Notes: a model not told the origin generated them from the letters alone. Shown: positions 1-7,089, numbered from the stretch's first letter. The stretch is DNA of 7,776 nucleotides from CAYTCZ01 sp964436315 (GCA_964436315.1 CAYTCZ010000160.1:1-7776); one strand, 5' to 3'. A program made the numbers and translations.

Positions 1-733
1 CCAGCAGAAGAACTCCGCCAACGACGTACGCGATGTTTTGACCGGATACCGCGAGAAGGTGATAGAGGCCAGACGCGCGAAAGCGGTCTGCGAGCTCGGT
101 GTCGAGCCCTTCGTCCTCGCCGAGCACGACTCCGGCGATCACAGCTCGTCGCTCCCCGAACACAGCGGGAGCCATCGTTTCGGCAATACGGTGACGGACC
201 CGATCCGCGATGCCCCCGAGTCCCCCGCGACGGCCGATCACGCGGAAGTCGCTGGCACGGAGAACCGTATGTGCTCCCTGCCGCCGAAGCCAAGCCGCCT
301 CGTTGAAACCACCTGTGCTGGGCCCGCGCGGACTCGTCACCCGCACGACAAGCTCGAGAACAGCGCCCTGGGGAGGCGCGCGCCCGGGCGGAAGTTTGAG
401 TAACGCACGCTCTGAAATCCTCGCCCGGTCGAAGCTCCGAACCCGGACCGGTACACGGGTTGAAAAAGCCCCCAGTCGAGCCGGCCCCGTGACTTCGACC
501 TGTGCCAGCGCGGTCTCTCCGATGTGGGCGCGAAGTCGACTATCATCGAGCCGCTCGAGCCGAAATCCGCCCCACCACCAGCCGACCAGGAAGAGGGCAA
601 GCCCGAGGAGAACGATGCGATGCCGCGTGGACAGGAGCGAGGCAATCGCGAGCAGGACCCCGAGAAGTCCGATAGCGGGCCGCTCGTACCTCGCAGCAAC
701 TGCCAGCCCGAGACCAGCACAGAAGCACGACAC
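1..733 (-). CDS. comEC: ComEC/Rec2-family DNA-uptake channel protein, N-terminal part (runs off the left edge)
   Basis: ComEC is the inner-membrane channel that carries single-stranded DNA into the cytoplasm during natural transformation. The minus strand is open from upstream of 733 to base 1, giving about 244 codons from a GTG at 733. Three hydrophobic segments lie near residues 1-14, 20-34 and 40-54, the last ending in a Trp/Gly-rich turn (LVGWWWGGFRLE). They are followed by a soluble DUF4131-like region (VEVTGPARLG; GGFNEAAWLRRQGAHTVL). Residues 222-237 read GLYHLLAVSGQNIAYV, the hallmark that opens the ComEC membrane 'Competence' domain. The rest of that domain and any C-terminal metallo-beta-lactamase-like domain lie outside the window. 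The start is uncertain: no ATG with a ribosome site is in frame near comEA, GTG 733 has no clear Shine-Dalgarno, and the open frame extends back into comEA. The spacing of about 35 bp suggests co-transcription with comEA. Family assignment is firm; the exact start is not. Confidence 0.85.
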   Translation of the reverse strand, partial: MSCFCAGLGLAVAARYERPAIGLLGVLLAIASLLSTRHRIVLLGLALFLVGWWWGGFRLERLDDSRLRAHIGETALAQVEVTGPARLGAFSTRVPVRVRSFDRARISERALLKLPPGRAPPQGAVLELVVRVTSPRGPSTGGFNEAAWLRRQGAHTVLRASDFRVIGRRGGLGGIADRVRHRIAETMAPAVFGERRAVIAGVVLGEDEGLDTELADRFRASGLYHLLAVSGQNIAYVVGGVLLL

Positions 734-768
734 GAGAACATGAGGGGCGGGAAGCGGAACCGATGTCT

Positions 769-1386
769 TCAGAGTTGCACGTGCTCCCGGAGTTGCTCGA
801 GGCGAGCAGGCCCGATGCCCGGGACCGCGTCGAGCTCATCGACCGAGGTGAAACCGCCGCGCTCGTCGCGATAATCCAGGATCTTCTGAGCGGTGACCGG
901 GCCGATGCCCGGCAACGTCTCGAGTTCAGCCAGGGTTGCCGAGTTGAGCCGAACGAGCTCAGAGATGCCGGTCTCCGAGTCCGCTTGCATCGTCGGAGCC
1001 CCCACTTCGTCGTTTGCCGCGATCACGATCTGTTGCCCGTCGCCGACCGGGGCCGCGAGATTCACGTGCGCGAGTGCAGCGTCCTCGGTTGGCCCGCCCG
1101 CCTGCTCAATCGCATCGTCGACTCGGCTTCCTTCAGGAAGCTCGTACAAGCCGGGACGCGCTACGGCACCAACGACGTGCACCATCACGGAGCGGGCAGG
1201 CGTCTCCTCTGCCGCGAATTCGACTGTCGCAGCGCTTGAATCGTCGGGCGACGCGCCGTCCGCGTGAGGCGTCAGGGTCGGGCCACCTCCACCACCGAGC
1301 ACGTAGCGTCCGCCGACCACCAGCACAAGCAGGACCGCCAGGACGTACGCGAGCGCACGCCCGCGTGAGATCTCAGGCATCTGCAT
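769..1386 (-). CDS. comEA: ComEA: membrane-anchored DNA-binding competence protein (SLBB + helix-hairpin-helix)
   Basis: ComEA is the surface DNA receptor of natural transformation; it binds double-stranded DNA outside the membrane and hands it to ComEC, encoded immediately downstream. The 205-residue product has one N-terminal membrane anchor (about residues 11-29, AYVLAVLLVLVVGG) and a flexible Gly/Asp/Ala-rich linker (31-64). An SLBB domain follows (about 67-123, with VHVVGAVARPGLYELPEGS), then a C-terminal tandem helix-hairpin-helix DNA-binding module (about 144-203). The two hairpins show LPGIGPVTAQKILDYR and VPGIGPARLEQLREH, and the LNSAT segment before them is typical of the family. 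Length and domain order match Gram-positive ComEA. Two ATGs are possible (1386 and 1380, MQM); neither has an obvious Shine-Dalgarno. It lies 87 bp after leuS, with a hairpin in that gap, so it may be read through from leuS or have its own promoter. Confidence 0.95.
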   Translation of the reverse strand: MQMPEISRGRALAYVLAVLLVLVVGGRYVLGGGGGPTLTPHADGASPDDSSAATVEFAAEETPARSVMVHVVGAVARPGLYELPEGSRVDDAIEQAGGPTEDAALAHVNLAAPVGDGQQIVIAANDEVGAPTMQADSETGISELVRLNSATLAELETLPGIGPVTAQKILDYRDERGGFTSVDELDAVPGIGPARLEQLREHVQL

Positions 1387-1393
1387 TCACAAA

Positions 1394-1416
1394 CTGTGCG
1401 TGGCCACGACGCACAG
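1394..1416 (-). promoter_or_regulatory. Perfect 8-bp hairpin between leuS and comEA
   Basis: CTGTGCGT (1394-1401) and ACGCACAG (1409-1416) are exact inverted repeats around a 7-base loop. The 8-bp palindrome GTGGCCAC lies across the left arm and loop (1400-1407). Read in the minus direction the stem is followed by only three T residues, so it is a poor intrinsic terminator. It ends 7 bases before the comEA ATG, where a ribosome site would normally be. It could be a weak leuS terminator, an mRNA structure affecting comEA translation, or an operator. The structure is seen directly; its role is inferred. Confidence 0.4.
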
Positions 1417-1473
1417 AGAGCCACGCAATGTGTCGTGTTCGTGCCGCTTCCCGACTAGATAGAGGCGCCGAGG

Positions 1474-3936
1474 CTAAACGACGAGGTTCACGAGCTTGCC
1501 GGGAACGACGATCGTTTTCTTGATCTCTTTCTCGTCGAGATGGGAGGCGACGCGAGGGAGCTCGCGCGCTTTCGAGACGAGCTCGTCCTCGGGGAGGTCG
1601 ACCGGTACGTCGACCCGACCCCGGACCCTACCGTTGACCTGAACGACCAGGGTGAAGGTGTCTCGCTCGAGAAAGGCTGGATCCGCCTCCGGCCATGGAT
1701 GCTCCCAAAGCCGGTCGTACCCGAGGCGCTCCCAGAGCTCCTCGGCGATGTGTGGCGCGTAGGGCTGAACCAGGCTCACTGCGGTCTCTGTCGCAAACCG
1801 TACCGCCGCTTCCATTTCCGGCTCGTCCTTCACCTTGTAGATCTCGTTGACGAGCTCGAAGAGGGCGGCAATCGGCGTGTGGAACTGAAAGCGTCGTTCG
1901 ATGTCGTCGGTCACCCTCGCGATCGCCTCGTGAGACTTCCGCAGCAGCTTGGTCTGAGCGGCGTCAGCCTGCTCCAGAGGCGCCGGCCCACACTCGGCTA
2001 CCTCGAGCCCGAGTCGCCACAGCCGATTGAGCAACCGCGAGGTGCCCTCGACGCCGGTGTCGTGCCACTCCATGTCCTCGTCGGCGGGCCCCATATAGAG
2101 GATGTAGAGGCGAACCGCGTCGGCCCCGTACCTGTCGACCATTTGGTCAGGAACGACGACGTTGCCCTTCGACTTGGACATTTTGGCGCCCAGGTAGTGG
2201 ATCATCCCTTGGTTGAAGAGGCGCGCGAAGGGTTCGCGGAAACCGACGTAGCCCAGGTCGTTGAGGACCTTGATGAAGAAACGCGAGTAGAGGAGATGAA
2301 GGACCGCGTGCTCGATGCCGCCGATGTACTGGTTGACCGGGAGCCAGTAGTCCGCGATCTCGCGGTCCCAGGGCGCGTCCTCGTTATGCGGGTCCGCGTA
2401 CCGGATGTAGTACCAGGACGAATCGACGAAGGTGTCCATCGTGTCCGTCTCGCGCGTTGCCTCCTCGCCGCATTCTGGGCAGGTCGCAACGAGCCATTCC
2501 TCGGCCGCTGCGAGCGGCGAGCGGCCCCGTGGCACGTAATCCTCGACATCCGGGAGCAGCACCGGGAGCTCTTCGTCGGGCACCGCGCGCATGCCGCACT
2601 TCCCGCAGTAGACAATCGGGATCGGGCAACCCCAGTACCGCTGGCGGGACAGAAGCCAGTCACGGAGGCGGTACCCGATCGCAAACCGCCCGAGTTCCTG
2701 TTCGCTTAGCCATTCGACGATCGCCTTGATTCCGTCAGGACTCGAGAGGCCCGAGAACTCGCCGGAGTTGGCTAGGACGACGTCTTCCGATTTCTCAACG
2801 AACGGCAGCTCGAGTTCCGCTTCCTCGCCGGGCACGATGACGGTGCGGATCTCGAGACCGAATTTCTTCGCAAACTCGAAATCGCGCTCGTCGTGTGCGG
2901 GGACGGCCATGATCGCGCCGGTCCCGTATTCCATGAGCACGTAGTCCGCAACCCAGATCGGGATCTGTTCGCCGTTGACCGGATTCGTGATTGTCCTGCC
3001 GGTGAACACACCGGTCTTCTCCGCGGTCGGATCTGCCCGATCGATCGCCGAGACGGCGGCGGCGTGGCTGGCGTAGTCGAGGACCTCTTGCTCGTGAGGT
3101 GTGCCGGCCACCAGCGTCGCGATGAGCTCGTGCTCGGGAGCGAGCACGAAGAACGTCGCGCCGAAGAGTGTGTCCGGACGCGTCGTGAACACCGGAATGT
3201 CGATGCTGAGGTCTTCGATGCGAAATACGACCTCCGCGCCTTCGGAGCGGCCGATCCAGTTGCGCTGCATCGCGAGCACACGCTCTGGCCACCGCTCGAG
3301 GAGGGACATTTCGTCCAGCAAGTCGTCGGCATAGTCGGTGATCTTGAAGAACCACTGCTCAAGATTCTTTGCGACGACCTCCGCTCCGCACCGCTCGCAG
3401 TGCCCGTCGATGACCTGCTCGTTCGCGAGCACAGTCTGGTCGTTCGGACACCACTTGACCGGCGCCTCGCGCCGGTATGCGAGGCCCGCCTCGAAGAAGC
3501 GGAGGAAGAGCCACTGAGTCCAGCGGTAGTACTCGGGCGCGTGTGAGGAGATCTCGCGCGACCAGTCGATCGCCCAGCCCATCCGCTTTGCCTGCTCCCG
3601 AATCGCGTCGATGTTGCGTTCGGTGATCAGTCGAGGATGTCCACCCTCCCGTATCGCCGCATTCTCAGCCGGGAGGCCGAACGCGTCGTAGCCCATCGCG
3701 CGCAACACCGTGAGGCCCTTGCGGCGGCGGACATGTGTGAGCACGTCGCCCATCGTGTAGTTCAGGACGTGGCCCATATGAAGTTCGCCCGACGGATACG
3801 GCAGCATCTCGAGCAGGTACGTGTGCTCCGTCGCATCCGTGATCGGATCGGTGGGCCCCGGGGTCACGAAGGCGGCCTCTGCGTCCCAGATCTCTTGCCA
3901 CTTGCGCTCGACGGCCTCGGGCTCGTACCGCTCCAT
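1474..3936 (-). CDS. leuS: Leucyl-tRNA synthetase (class Ia), complete with editing domain
   Basis: LeuRS charges tRNA-Leu with leucine in the cytoplasm using ATP and hydrolyses mischarged tRNA. From ATG 3936 the protein is 820 residues, normal for bacterial LeuRS. The HIGH-equivalent HMGH is at 53-56 inside LPYPSGELHMGHVLNY, and KMSKS is at 585-589. The CP1 editing domain retains the threonine-rich TTRPDT (251-256) and MAVPAHDERD (343-352), whose Asp is the conserved editing residue, so proofreading is expected to be intact. Cysteines at 163, 180 and 183 and the CGKC/CPEC pairs (444, 447, 486, 489) suggest zinc-knuckle modules. The anticodon-binding domain and the small C-terminal domain (VVQVNGRVRGRVDVP) are present. 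The frame is open 23 codons further upstream to an ATG at 4005, but that extension (RTAVVRPAVPGADP) does not resemble LeuRS, whereas MERYEPEAVERKWQ is the usual start. It is divergent from the acyltransferase at 4041. Confidence 0.97.
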   Translation of the reverse strand: MERYEPEAVERKWQEIWDAEAAFVTPGPTDPITDATEHTYLLEMLPYPSGELHMGHVLNYTMGDVLTHVRRRKGLTVLRAMGYDAFGLPAENAAIREGGHPRLITERNIDAIREQAKRMGWAIDWSREISSHAPEYYRWTQWLFLRFFEAGLAYRREAPVKWCPNDQTVLANEQVIDGHCERCGAEVVAKNLEQWFFKITDYADDLLDEMSLLERWPERVLAMQRNWIGRSEGAEVVFRIEDLSIDIPVFTTRPDTLFGATFFVLAPEHELIATLVAGTPHEQEVLDYASHAAAVSAIDRADPTAEKTGVFTGRTITNPVNGEQIPIWVADYVLMEYGTGAIMAVPAHDERDFEFAKKFGLEIRTVIVPGEEAELELPFVEKSEDVVLANSGEFSGLSSPDGIKAIVEWLSEQELGRFAIGYRLRDWLLSRQRYWGCPIPIVYCGKCGMRAVPDEELPVLLPDVEDYVPRGRSPLAAAEEWLVATCPECGEEATRETDTMDTFVDSSWYYIRYADPHNEDAPWDREIADYWLPVNQYIGGIEHAVLHLLYSRFFIKVLNDLGYVGFREPFARLFNQGMIHYLGAKMSKSKGNVVVPDQMVDRYGADAVRLYILYMGPADEDMEWHDTGVEGTSRLLNRLWRLGLEVAECGPAPLEQADAAQTKLLRKSHEAIARVTDDIERRFQFHTPIAALFELVNEIYKVKDEPEMEAAVRFATETAVSLVQPYAPHIAEELWERLGYDRLWEHPWPEADPAFLERDTFTLVVQVNGRVRGRVDVPVDLPEDELVSKARELPRVASHLDEKEIKKTIVVPGKLVNLVV

Positions 3937-3967
3937 GGATCCGTGTTGTACACGACGCACCGGATCC
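3937..3967 (-). promoter_or_regulatory. Nested inverted repeat abutting the leuS start codon
   Basis: GGATCCG (3937-3943) and CGGATCC (3961-3967) form a 7-bp inverted repeat. Inside it CGTGT (3942-3946) and ACACG (3950-3954) form a second inverted repeat with a 3-base loop. The two share two bases, so both cannot be fully paired in one RNA fold. The left arm touches the leuS ATG (3936). It could be a protein-binding operator for the divergent leuS/acyltransferase pair or an mRNA hairpin affecting leuS initiation. No T-box features (specifier loop, T-box sequence) are visible in this gap of about 100 bp. The repeat is seen; the function is inferred. Confidence 0.35.
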
Positions 3968-4024
3968 GCGCCGGGCACCGCTGGCCGGACGACCGCGGTT
4001 CTCATCCCGTCACGCGCGCCCCGT

Positions 4025-4030
4025 TAGGAT
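4025..4030 (+). promoter_or_regulatory. Possible -10 element (TAGGAT) for the first acyltransferase gene
   Basis: TAGGAT fits the actinobacterial TANNNT -10 pattern and ends 10 bases before the ATG at 4041, which would put transcription initiation at or within a few bases of the start codon. No Shine-Dalgarno is seen before that ATG, as expected of a leaderless or very short leader. No convincing -35 lies 16-18 bases upstream. A six-base match is weak evidence. Confidence 0.3.
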
Positions 4031-4040
4031 CTAGCGCCCG

Positions 4041-4859
4041 ATGGGACGCGAACTCGACCCCGTGTTCGAGCCTTCCGGAATCCTGACGAACCTCAGGATT
4101 CCCCTCCTGTTCGGCGAGGACGTCGAACGCTTCTGGCCAGGCGGACTCGTCCAAGCCGTCAGGCCGATCACGCTCCGGCTTGCTCCCGCGTACGGGTATG
4201 GGCTAACTCGCGTCCCGGTCTCTGGCGGCGCTGTGGTCGCCGCCAACCATCTCTCAGCAATCGACCCACCCCTCATCGGGTCCCTCAGTCCTCGCGCGAT
4301 CTACTACATGGCGAAGGTCGAGCTCCTGTCGATCCCGATCGTCGGCGAAGGGCTCATGTGGACAGGGGCCTTTCCGGTTCGGCGCGGCGAAGGAGACCGG
4401 GAGGCGCTCCGCTGGGCCCGGAAGCTTGCGCGCGAAGAACACGTCGTCGGCATGTTCCTTGAAGGGACTCGCCAACGATTCGGGTATCCCGGAACACCCC
4501 ACCCCGGCGCTTTCATGATCGCAATGGCGGAGGGCGTCCCGATCATCCCGTGCGGTGTGTATTCCTTTGGCTGGAATCGGAAGAACCGCTCTCGGTGCTG
4601 CGTGGCCTGGGGGCATCCGATCGATCTGTCGGAGTTTCCGCGGAAGAGCAAGGGCTACCAAGAGGCCGGTGAACTCGTCGGAGCTGAAGTGCACCGGCTG
4701 TGGCGCCTCGCCGCCGAGGCGATCGTCGCCGGGTATCCGGAGACCCTTCCGGATGGGAGCGTTCGCAGCGGACCTCCGCCGGTATCGGTCATCAGGGAGC
4801 GACGGTGGCCCGCGGAGTACGACTGGATCATCGAGCAGGAGTCTCGGCAGCCAGGTTGA
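4041..4859 (+). CDS. PlsC-family 1-acyl-sn-glycerol-3-phosphate acyltransferase (canonical motifs)
   Basis: PlsC-family enzymes transfer an acyl chain from acyl-ACP or acyl-CoA to lysophosphatidic acid or a related acceptor at the inner face of the membrane. The 272-residue product shows all four family motifs: NHLSAIDP with catalytic His70 and Asp75; the GAFPVRRG block with a conserved Arg near 113-115; FLEGTRQ (139-145) for acceptor-phosphate binding; and VPIIPCGV (166-173). About 60 residues precede motif I, longer than in minimal PlsC, and a C-terminal tail of about 75 residues (including IRERRWPAEYDW) follows the core. ATG 4041 is the first start and has no Shine-Dalgarno. The gene diverges from leuS and is followed within tens of bases by a second PlsC-like gene, so the two are probably one transcription unit. 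The exact acyl acceptor cannot be read from sequence; other lipid-A-like or glycolipid acceptors are possible. Confidence 0.88.
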   Translation: MGRELDPVFEPSGILTNLRIPLLFGEDVERFWPGGLVQAVRPITLRLAPAYGYGLTRVPVSGGAVVAANHLSAIDPPLIGSLSPRAIYYMAKVELLSIPIVGEGLMWTGAFPVRRGEGDREALRWARKLAREEHVVGMFLEGTRQRFGYPGTPHPGAFMIAMAEGVPIIPCGVYSFGWNRKNRSRCCVAWGHPIDLSEFPRKSKGYQEAGELVGAEVHRLWRLAAEAIVAGYPETLPDGSVRSGPPPVSVIRERRWPAEYDWIIEQESRQPG

Positions 4860-4891
4860 TAACGGGGCTGGCGCCGCGGCATTCTTTTGCT

Positions 4892-5605
4892 GTGCACCTC
4901 TATCGGACGCTTGGTCTCTACCTTCTTCGACCCGGCCTCAAGATCATGTATCGCGTCGAAGTCTCCGGGAGCGAGCGGATCCCATCGGCCGGGCCCTGCG
5001 TCGTCGCCTCCAACCATGAGTCAACGGTTGACCCGTTCATCATGGGGCTGGTCACCGGCCGCGTTGTCCATTGGCTGGCGAAGTCAGAGCTCTGGGAGAA
5101 CAGCTTCGCAGCGAGAATCGTCGACGGTTTCGGCGCAATTCGCGTCGATCGAGGGCGCGGCGACCGGCACGCGTACGAGGAGGCCTTGAGGCTCCTCAAG
5201 GAGGGTCGTGTCGTCGGTGTTTTCCCGCAGGGGACCTGCCTGCCGATCCGTGGGCGACCCTACTATCGGACGACCGCGAAGCTCGCCCTGGCGACCGGGG
5301 CACCCCTCGTACCGGTCGGCCTCGTCGGGACTGAGCGAGTTCTGCGTCCCTACCGGACAAAGCTCGGGCTTCCGAAGGTCCGCATCATCGTCGGCAGCCC
5401 ACTCCGAATCGACCGACAGAAACCGACGATGGTCGCCGCGCGGTTACTGACGGACCGCCTCGAAGCGGCGATCACGGAACTCTGCCGCCCGTACGGCGAG
5501 CCCCGGCACCTCTGGCTCGACCCGGCGAGATCGATCGCTCAGCCGGCAGCGATCGCCGCTTCGTATACCGAGATGAATCGCGTCGCGAGCGCCAGCCACG
5601 AGTAG
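4892..5605 (+). CDS. Second PlsC-like acyltransferase, with unusual FPQGTC motif
   Basis: From GTG 4892 this encodes 237 residues. Motif I is NHESTVDP with His42 and Asp47, so the catalytic dyad is present. Motif II is GFGAIRVDRG with Arg84, and motif IV is APLVPVGLVG. Motif III reads FPQGTC (111-116) where the family has FPEGTR: the Glu and Arg that normally hold the acceptor's phosphate are Gln and Cys. Either the substrate differs or activity is altered. Start choice: the frame is open back to an ATG at 4700, but that overlaps the previous gene by 160 bp and its translation is Arg-rich and unlike the family. TTG 4856 overlaps the previous stop codon (TTGA) and could be translationally coupled, giving 249 residues. 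GTG 4892 starts where PlsC similarity begins (VHLYRTLGLYLL). Neither has a clear Shine-Dalgarno. The last 67 bp overlap the convergent glycosyltransferase gene. Family is sure, specificity is not. Confidence 0.82.
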   Translation: MHLYRTLGLYLLRPGLKIMYRVEVSGSERIPSAGPCVVASNHESTVDPFIMGLVTGRVVHWLAKSELWENSFAARIVDGFGAIRVDRGRGDRHAYEEALRLLKEGRVVGVFPQGTCLPIRGRPYYRTTAKLALATGAPLVPVGLVGTERVLRPYRTKLGLPKVRIIVGSPLRIDRQKPTMVAARLLTDRLEAAITELCRPYGEPRHLWLDPARSIAQPAAIAASYTEMNRVASASHE

Positions 5606-7077
5606 TTCCCGCGGATCTGTTCCTGGGCGTTCTCGGCTCGGAGGCGTCGTTCTTCCTCGTCGTTCACGGCTTCTACGATCGCGTCGGCGAGCGAGACTTC
5701 ATCGTCAGGTTCGACAAGCCAGCCGTTCGGAGCTCCGGAAATCGTATTGACGAAGGAAAGCGGCCCGCCGGTACTCGTCGTTATCACGGGGAGCCCGGTC
5801 GACATCGCTTCGAGAAACACCTGACCAAACGGCTCGTTCACCGAGGGGGCTACGAAGACGTCCGCAATTGAGAGTCCCTGGGGAAGCTCCTCGTGGCCTC
5901 GCCAGCCGCTGAAGAACACGCCTTCAACCCCCTCCTGGAGCGCGACCGTGTGCGGATGTTCGCCAACCCACTCGCCGGGCGAGCCGCCCCAGACGAAAAG
6001 GGGGGCGGGCACACGCAAGCGCGGGCGCGCGAGCGCGTAGGCCCGGATCAAGAGCGGAACACGCTTGAAGCCGAGGAACCGCCCGACGAACATGAGGACG
6101 GGCAGAGGCTCGCCGTTGGCGCTGAAGAAGGCGTCGAGCGCGTCCGGCGGATACGAGATGCCTCCGGGCCCGCCGCCCTCGTCCCATCCGAGCGGGTGGT
6201 CGACGAGCCAGTGGTGTAGGAGAGCTCGTCGCCTGTCGACAGTGACATCGGACGGGGCGAAGAGCTCGGTATCGACCCCGTTCGACAGAACGTCGATGAT
6301 GTCGCCAGAGACCCCAAGGAGCCGAACCGTCTCGGATGCATCGTGTGGCGAGATACAGATGATTCGCTTGGCGCGCGCTGCGTCCGTTCGCATCCGCTCT
6401 ACCCAGGCGATCCCGTAGCGGTACTGGCCGATCCGCGTGCTGTTGATCAGTTCCCGCTCGGCCTCTGGAAGCACGTCGAGCGACGGGAGCACGCCATCAG
6501 CCGCGACCTGAGCGAGTCCGGCCAAATCCATCCCGAGGCGCCGGGACGCGTCATCGAGACGCTCAATCCGATCGATCATCTTCAGATCGGTGCCATGAAG
6601 GTGCGTCACGAGCGGCCGATCGGGAAAGGCGCGGACGACGGCATCGTGCATCGGAGTCAGGTGATGAAGGTGGATGACGTCTGATCGACCGAGGTCCGCC
6701 TCGTCAAACACATGCTCCCACGCCTCGATCTGCGTCTCGGTCTGCATCGGATCGAGGGCAGCGAAGACGGGATCCGGCGCGCCCGCGCGATCCTCGAACG
6801 ATCCGTGGAACGGAACTGGACCGGCGAGCTGATCCTCCCCACGCTCGAAGCGCTCGAGAGCCGGTGTGTAGTCGGCCTTGGCGACGCTCAATCCCTCGAA
6901 GAACGTTGAAGCGTTGGTCTGAGCTCCCGGCGGTCCCAAGGAGCCGGTCGCAAGCTGGACGTGCCAGCCTTCGTGCTCTAGCGCGCGAGACAGGTAGCGG
7001 ACAACCTGCGCGGAGCCGCCCCGCGGATAGAACATAAGTCCCATCCCGACCTGCTGAGTTGTGGTGTCACTCACCAT
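5539..7077 (-). CDS. GT4-type (GT-B fold) glycosyltransferase, acceptor unknown
   Basis: This is a retaining glycosyltransferase predicted to use a nucleotide-sugar donor in the cytoplasm or at the membrane face. The 512 residues show a glycine-rich N-terminal Rossmann start (LMFYPRGGSAQVVRYLSRAL, 15-34), DVIHLHHLTP (133-142) and THLHGTDL (158-165) in the N-domain. The domain hinge region follows with CISPHDASETVRLLGV and VLSNGVDTELF (263-273). The C-domain has VLMFVGRFLGFKRVPLLIRA (327-346), GGSPGEW and the E-X7-E donor signature EPFGQVFLE (415-423). A Gly/Asp-rich stretch (about 285-325, including WDEGGGPGG) separates the NGVD block from the C-domain and is longer than in typical GT4 enzymes; another long segment (about 60-130) lies in the N-domain. 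No signal peptide or membrane helix is evident. ATG 7077 is used; an alternative ATG at 7044 (MGLMFYPRGG) has an AGG a few bases upstream. MshA-like or polysaccharide roles are possible but cannot be told apart here. Confidence 0.88.
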   Translation of the reverse strand: MVSDTTTQQVGMGLMFYPRGGSAQVVRYLSRALEHEGWHVQLATGSLGPPGAQTNASTFFEGLSVAKADYTPALERFERGEDQLAGPVPFHGSFEDRAGAPDPVFAALDPMQTETQIEAWEHVFDEADLGRSDVIHLHHLTPMHDAVVRAFPDRPLVTHLHGTDLKMIDRIERLDDASRRLGMDLAGLAQVAADGVLPSLDVLPEAERELINSTRIGQYRYGIAWVERMRTDAARAKRIICISPHDASETVRLLGVSGDIIDVLSNGVDTELFAPSDVTVDRRRALLHHWLVDHPLGWDEGGGPGGISYPPDALDAFFSANGEPLPVLMFVGRFLGFKRVPLLIRAYALARPRLRVPAPLFVWGGSPGEWVGEHPHTVALQEGVEGVFFSGWRGHEELPQGLSIADVFVAPSVNEPFGQVFLEAMSTGLPVITTSTGGPLSFVNTISGAPNGWLVEPDDEVSLADAIVEAVNDEEERRLRAENAQEQIRGNYSWLALATRFISVYEAAIAAG

Positions 7078-7089
7078 TGGAGGGGTGAG

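Noticed and set aside
337..741. A 134-codon minus-strand frame starting at ATG 741, just after comEA
   Set aside because: It is the wrong frame of comEC: its Ser/Arg/Gly-rich translation has no features, whereas the adjacent frame gives membrane helices and the ComEC signature.
1540..2709. A 389-codon open frame on the plus strand opposite leuS
   Set aside because: It is antisense to a fully convincing LeuRS, its translation is Arg/Val/Asp-rich with no recognisable domain, and long antisense frames are common in GC-rich genes.
3937..4005. A 23-residue N-terminal extension of LeuRS from ATG 4005
   Set aside because: The extension does not resemble LeuRS and the family's normal start MERYEPEAVERKW begins at 3936; the region is better read as the divergent intergenic region.
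3937..4040. T-box riboswitch for leuS
   Set aside because: The gap is about 100 bp and shows no T-box sequence, specifier loop or antiterminator/terminator pair; only short inverted repeats are present.
4700..4891. N-terminal extension of the second acyltransferase to ATG 4700
   Set aside because: It would overlap the first acyltransferase by 160 bp, is Arg-rich without family similarity, and the PlsC-like sequence starts near 4892.
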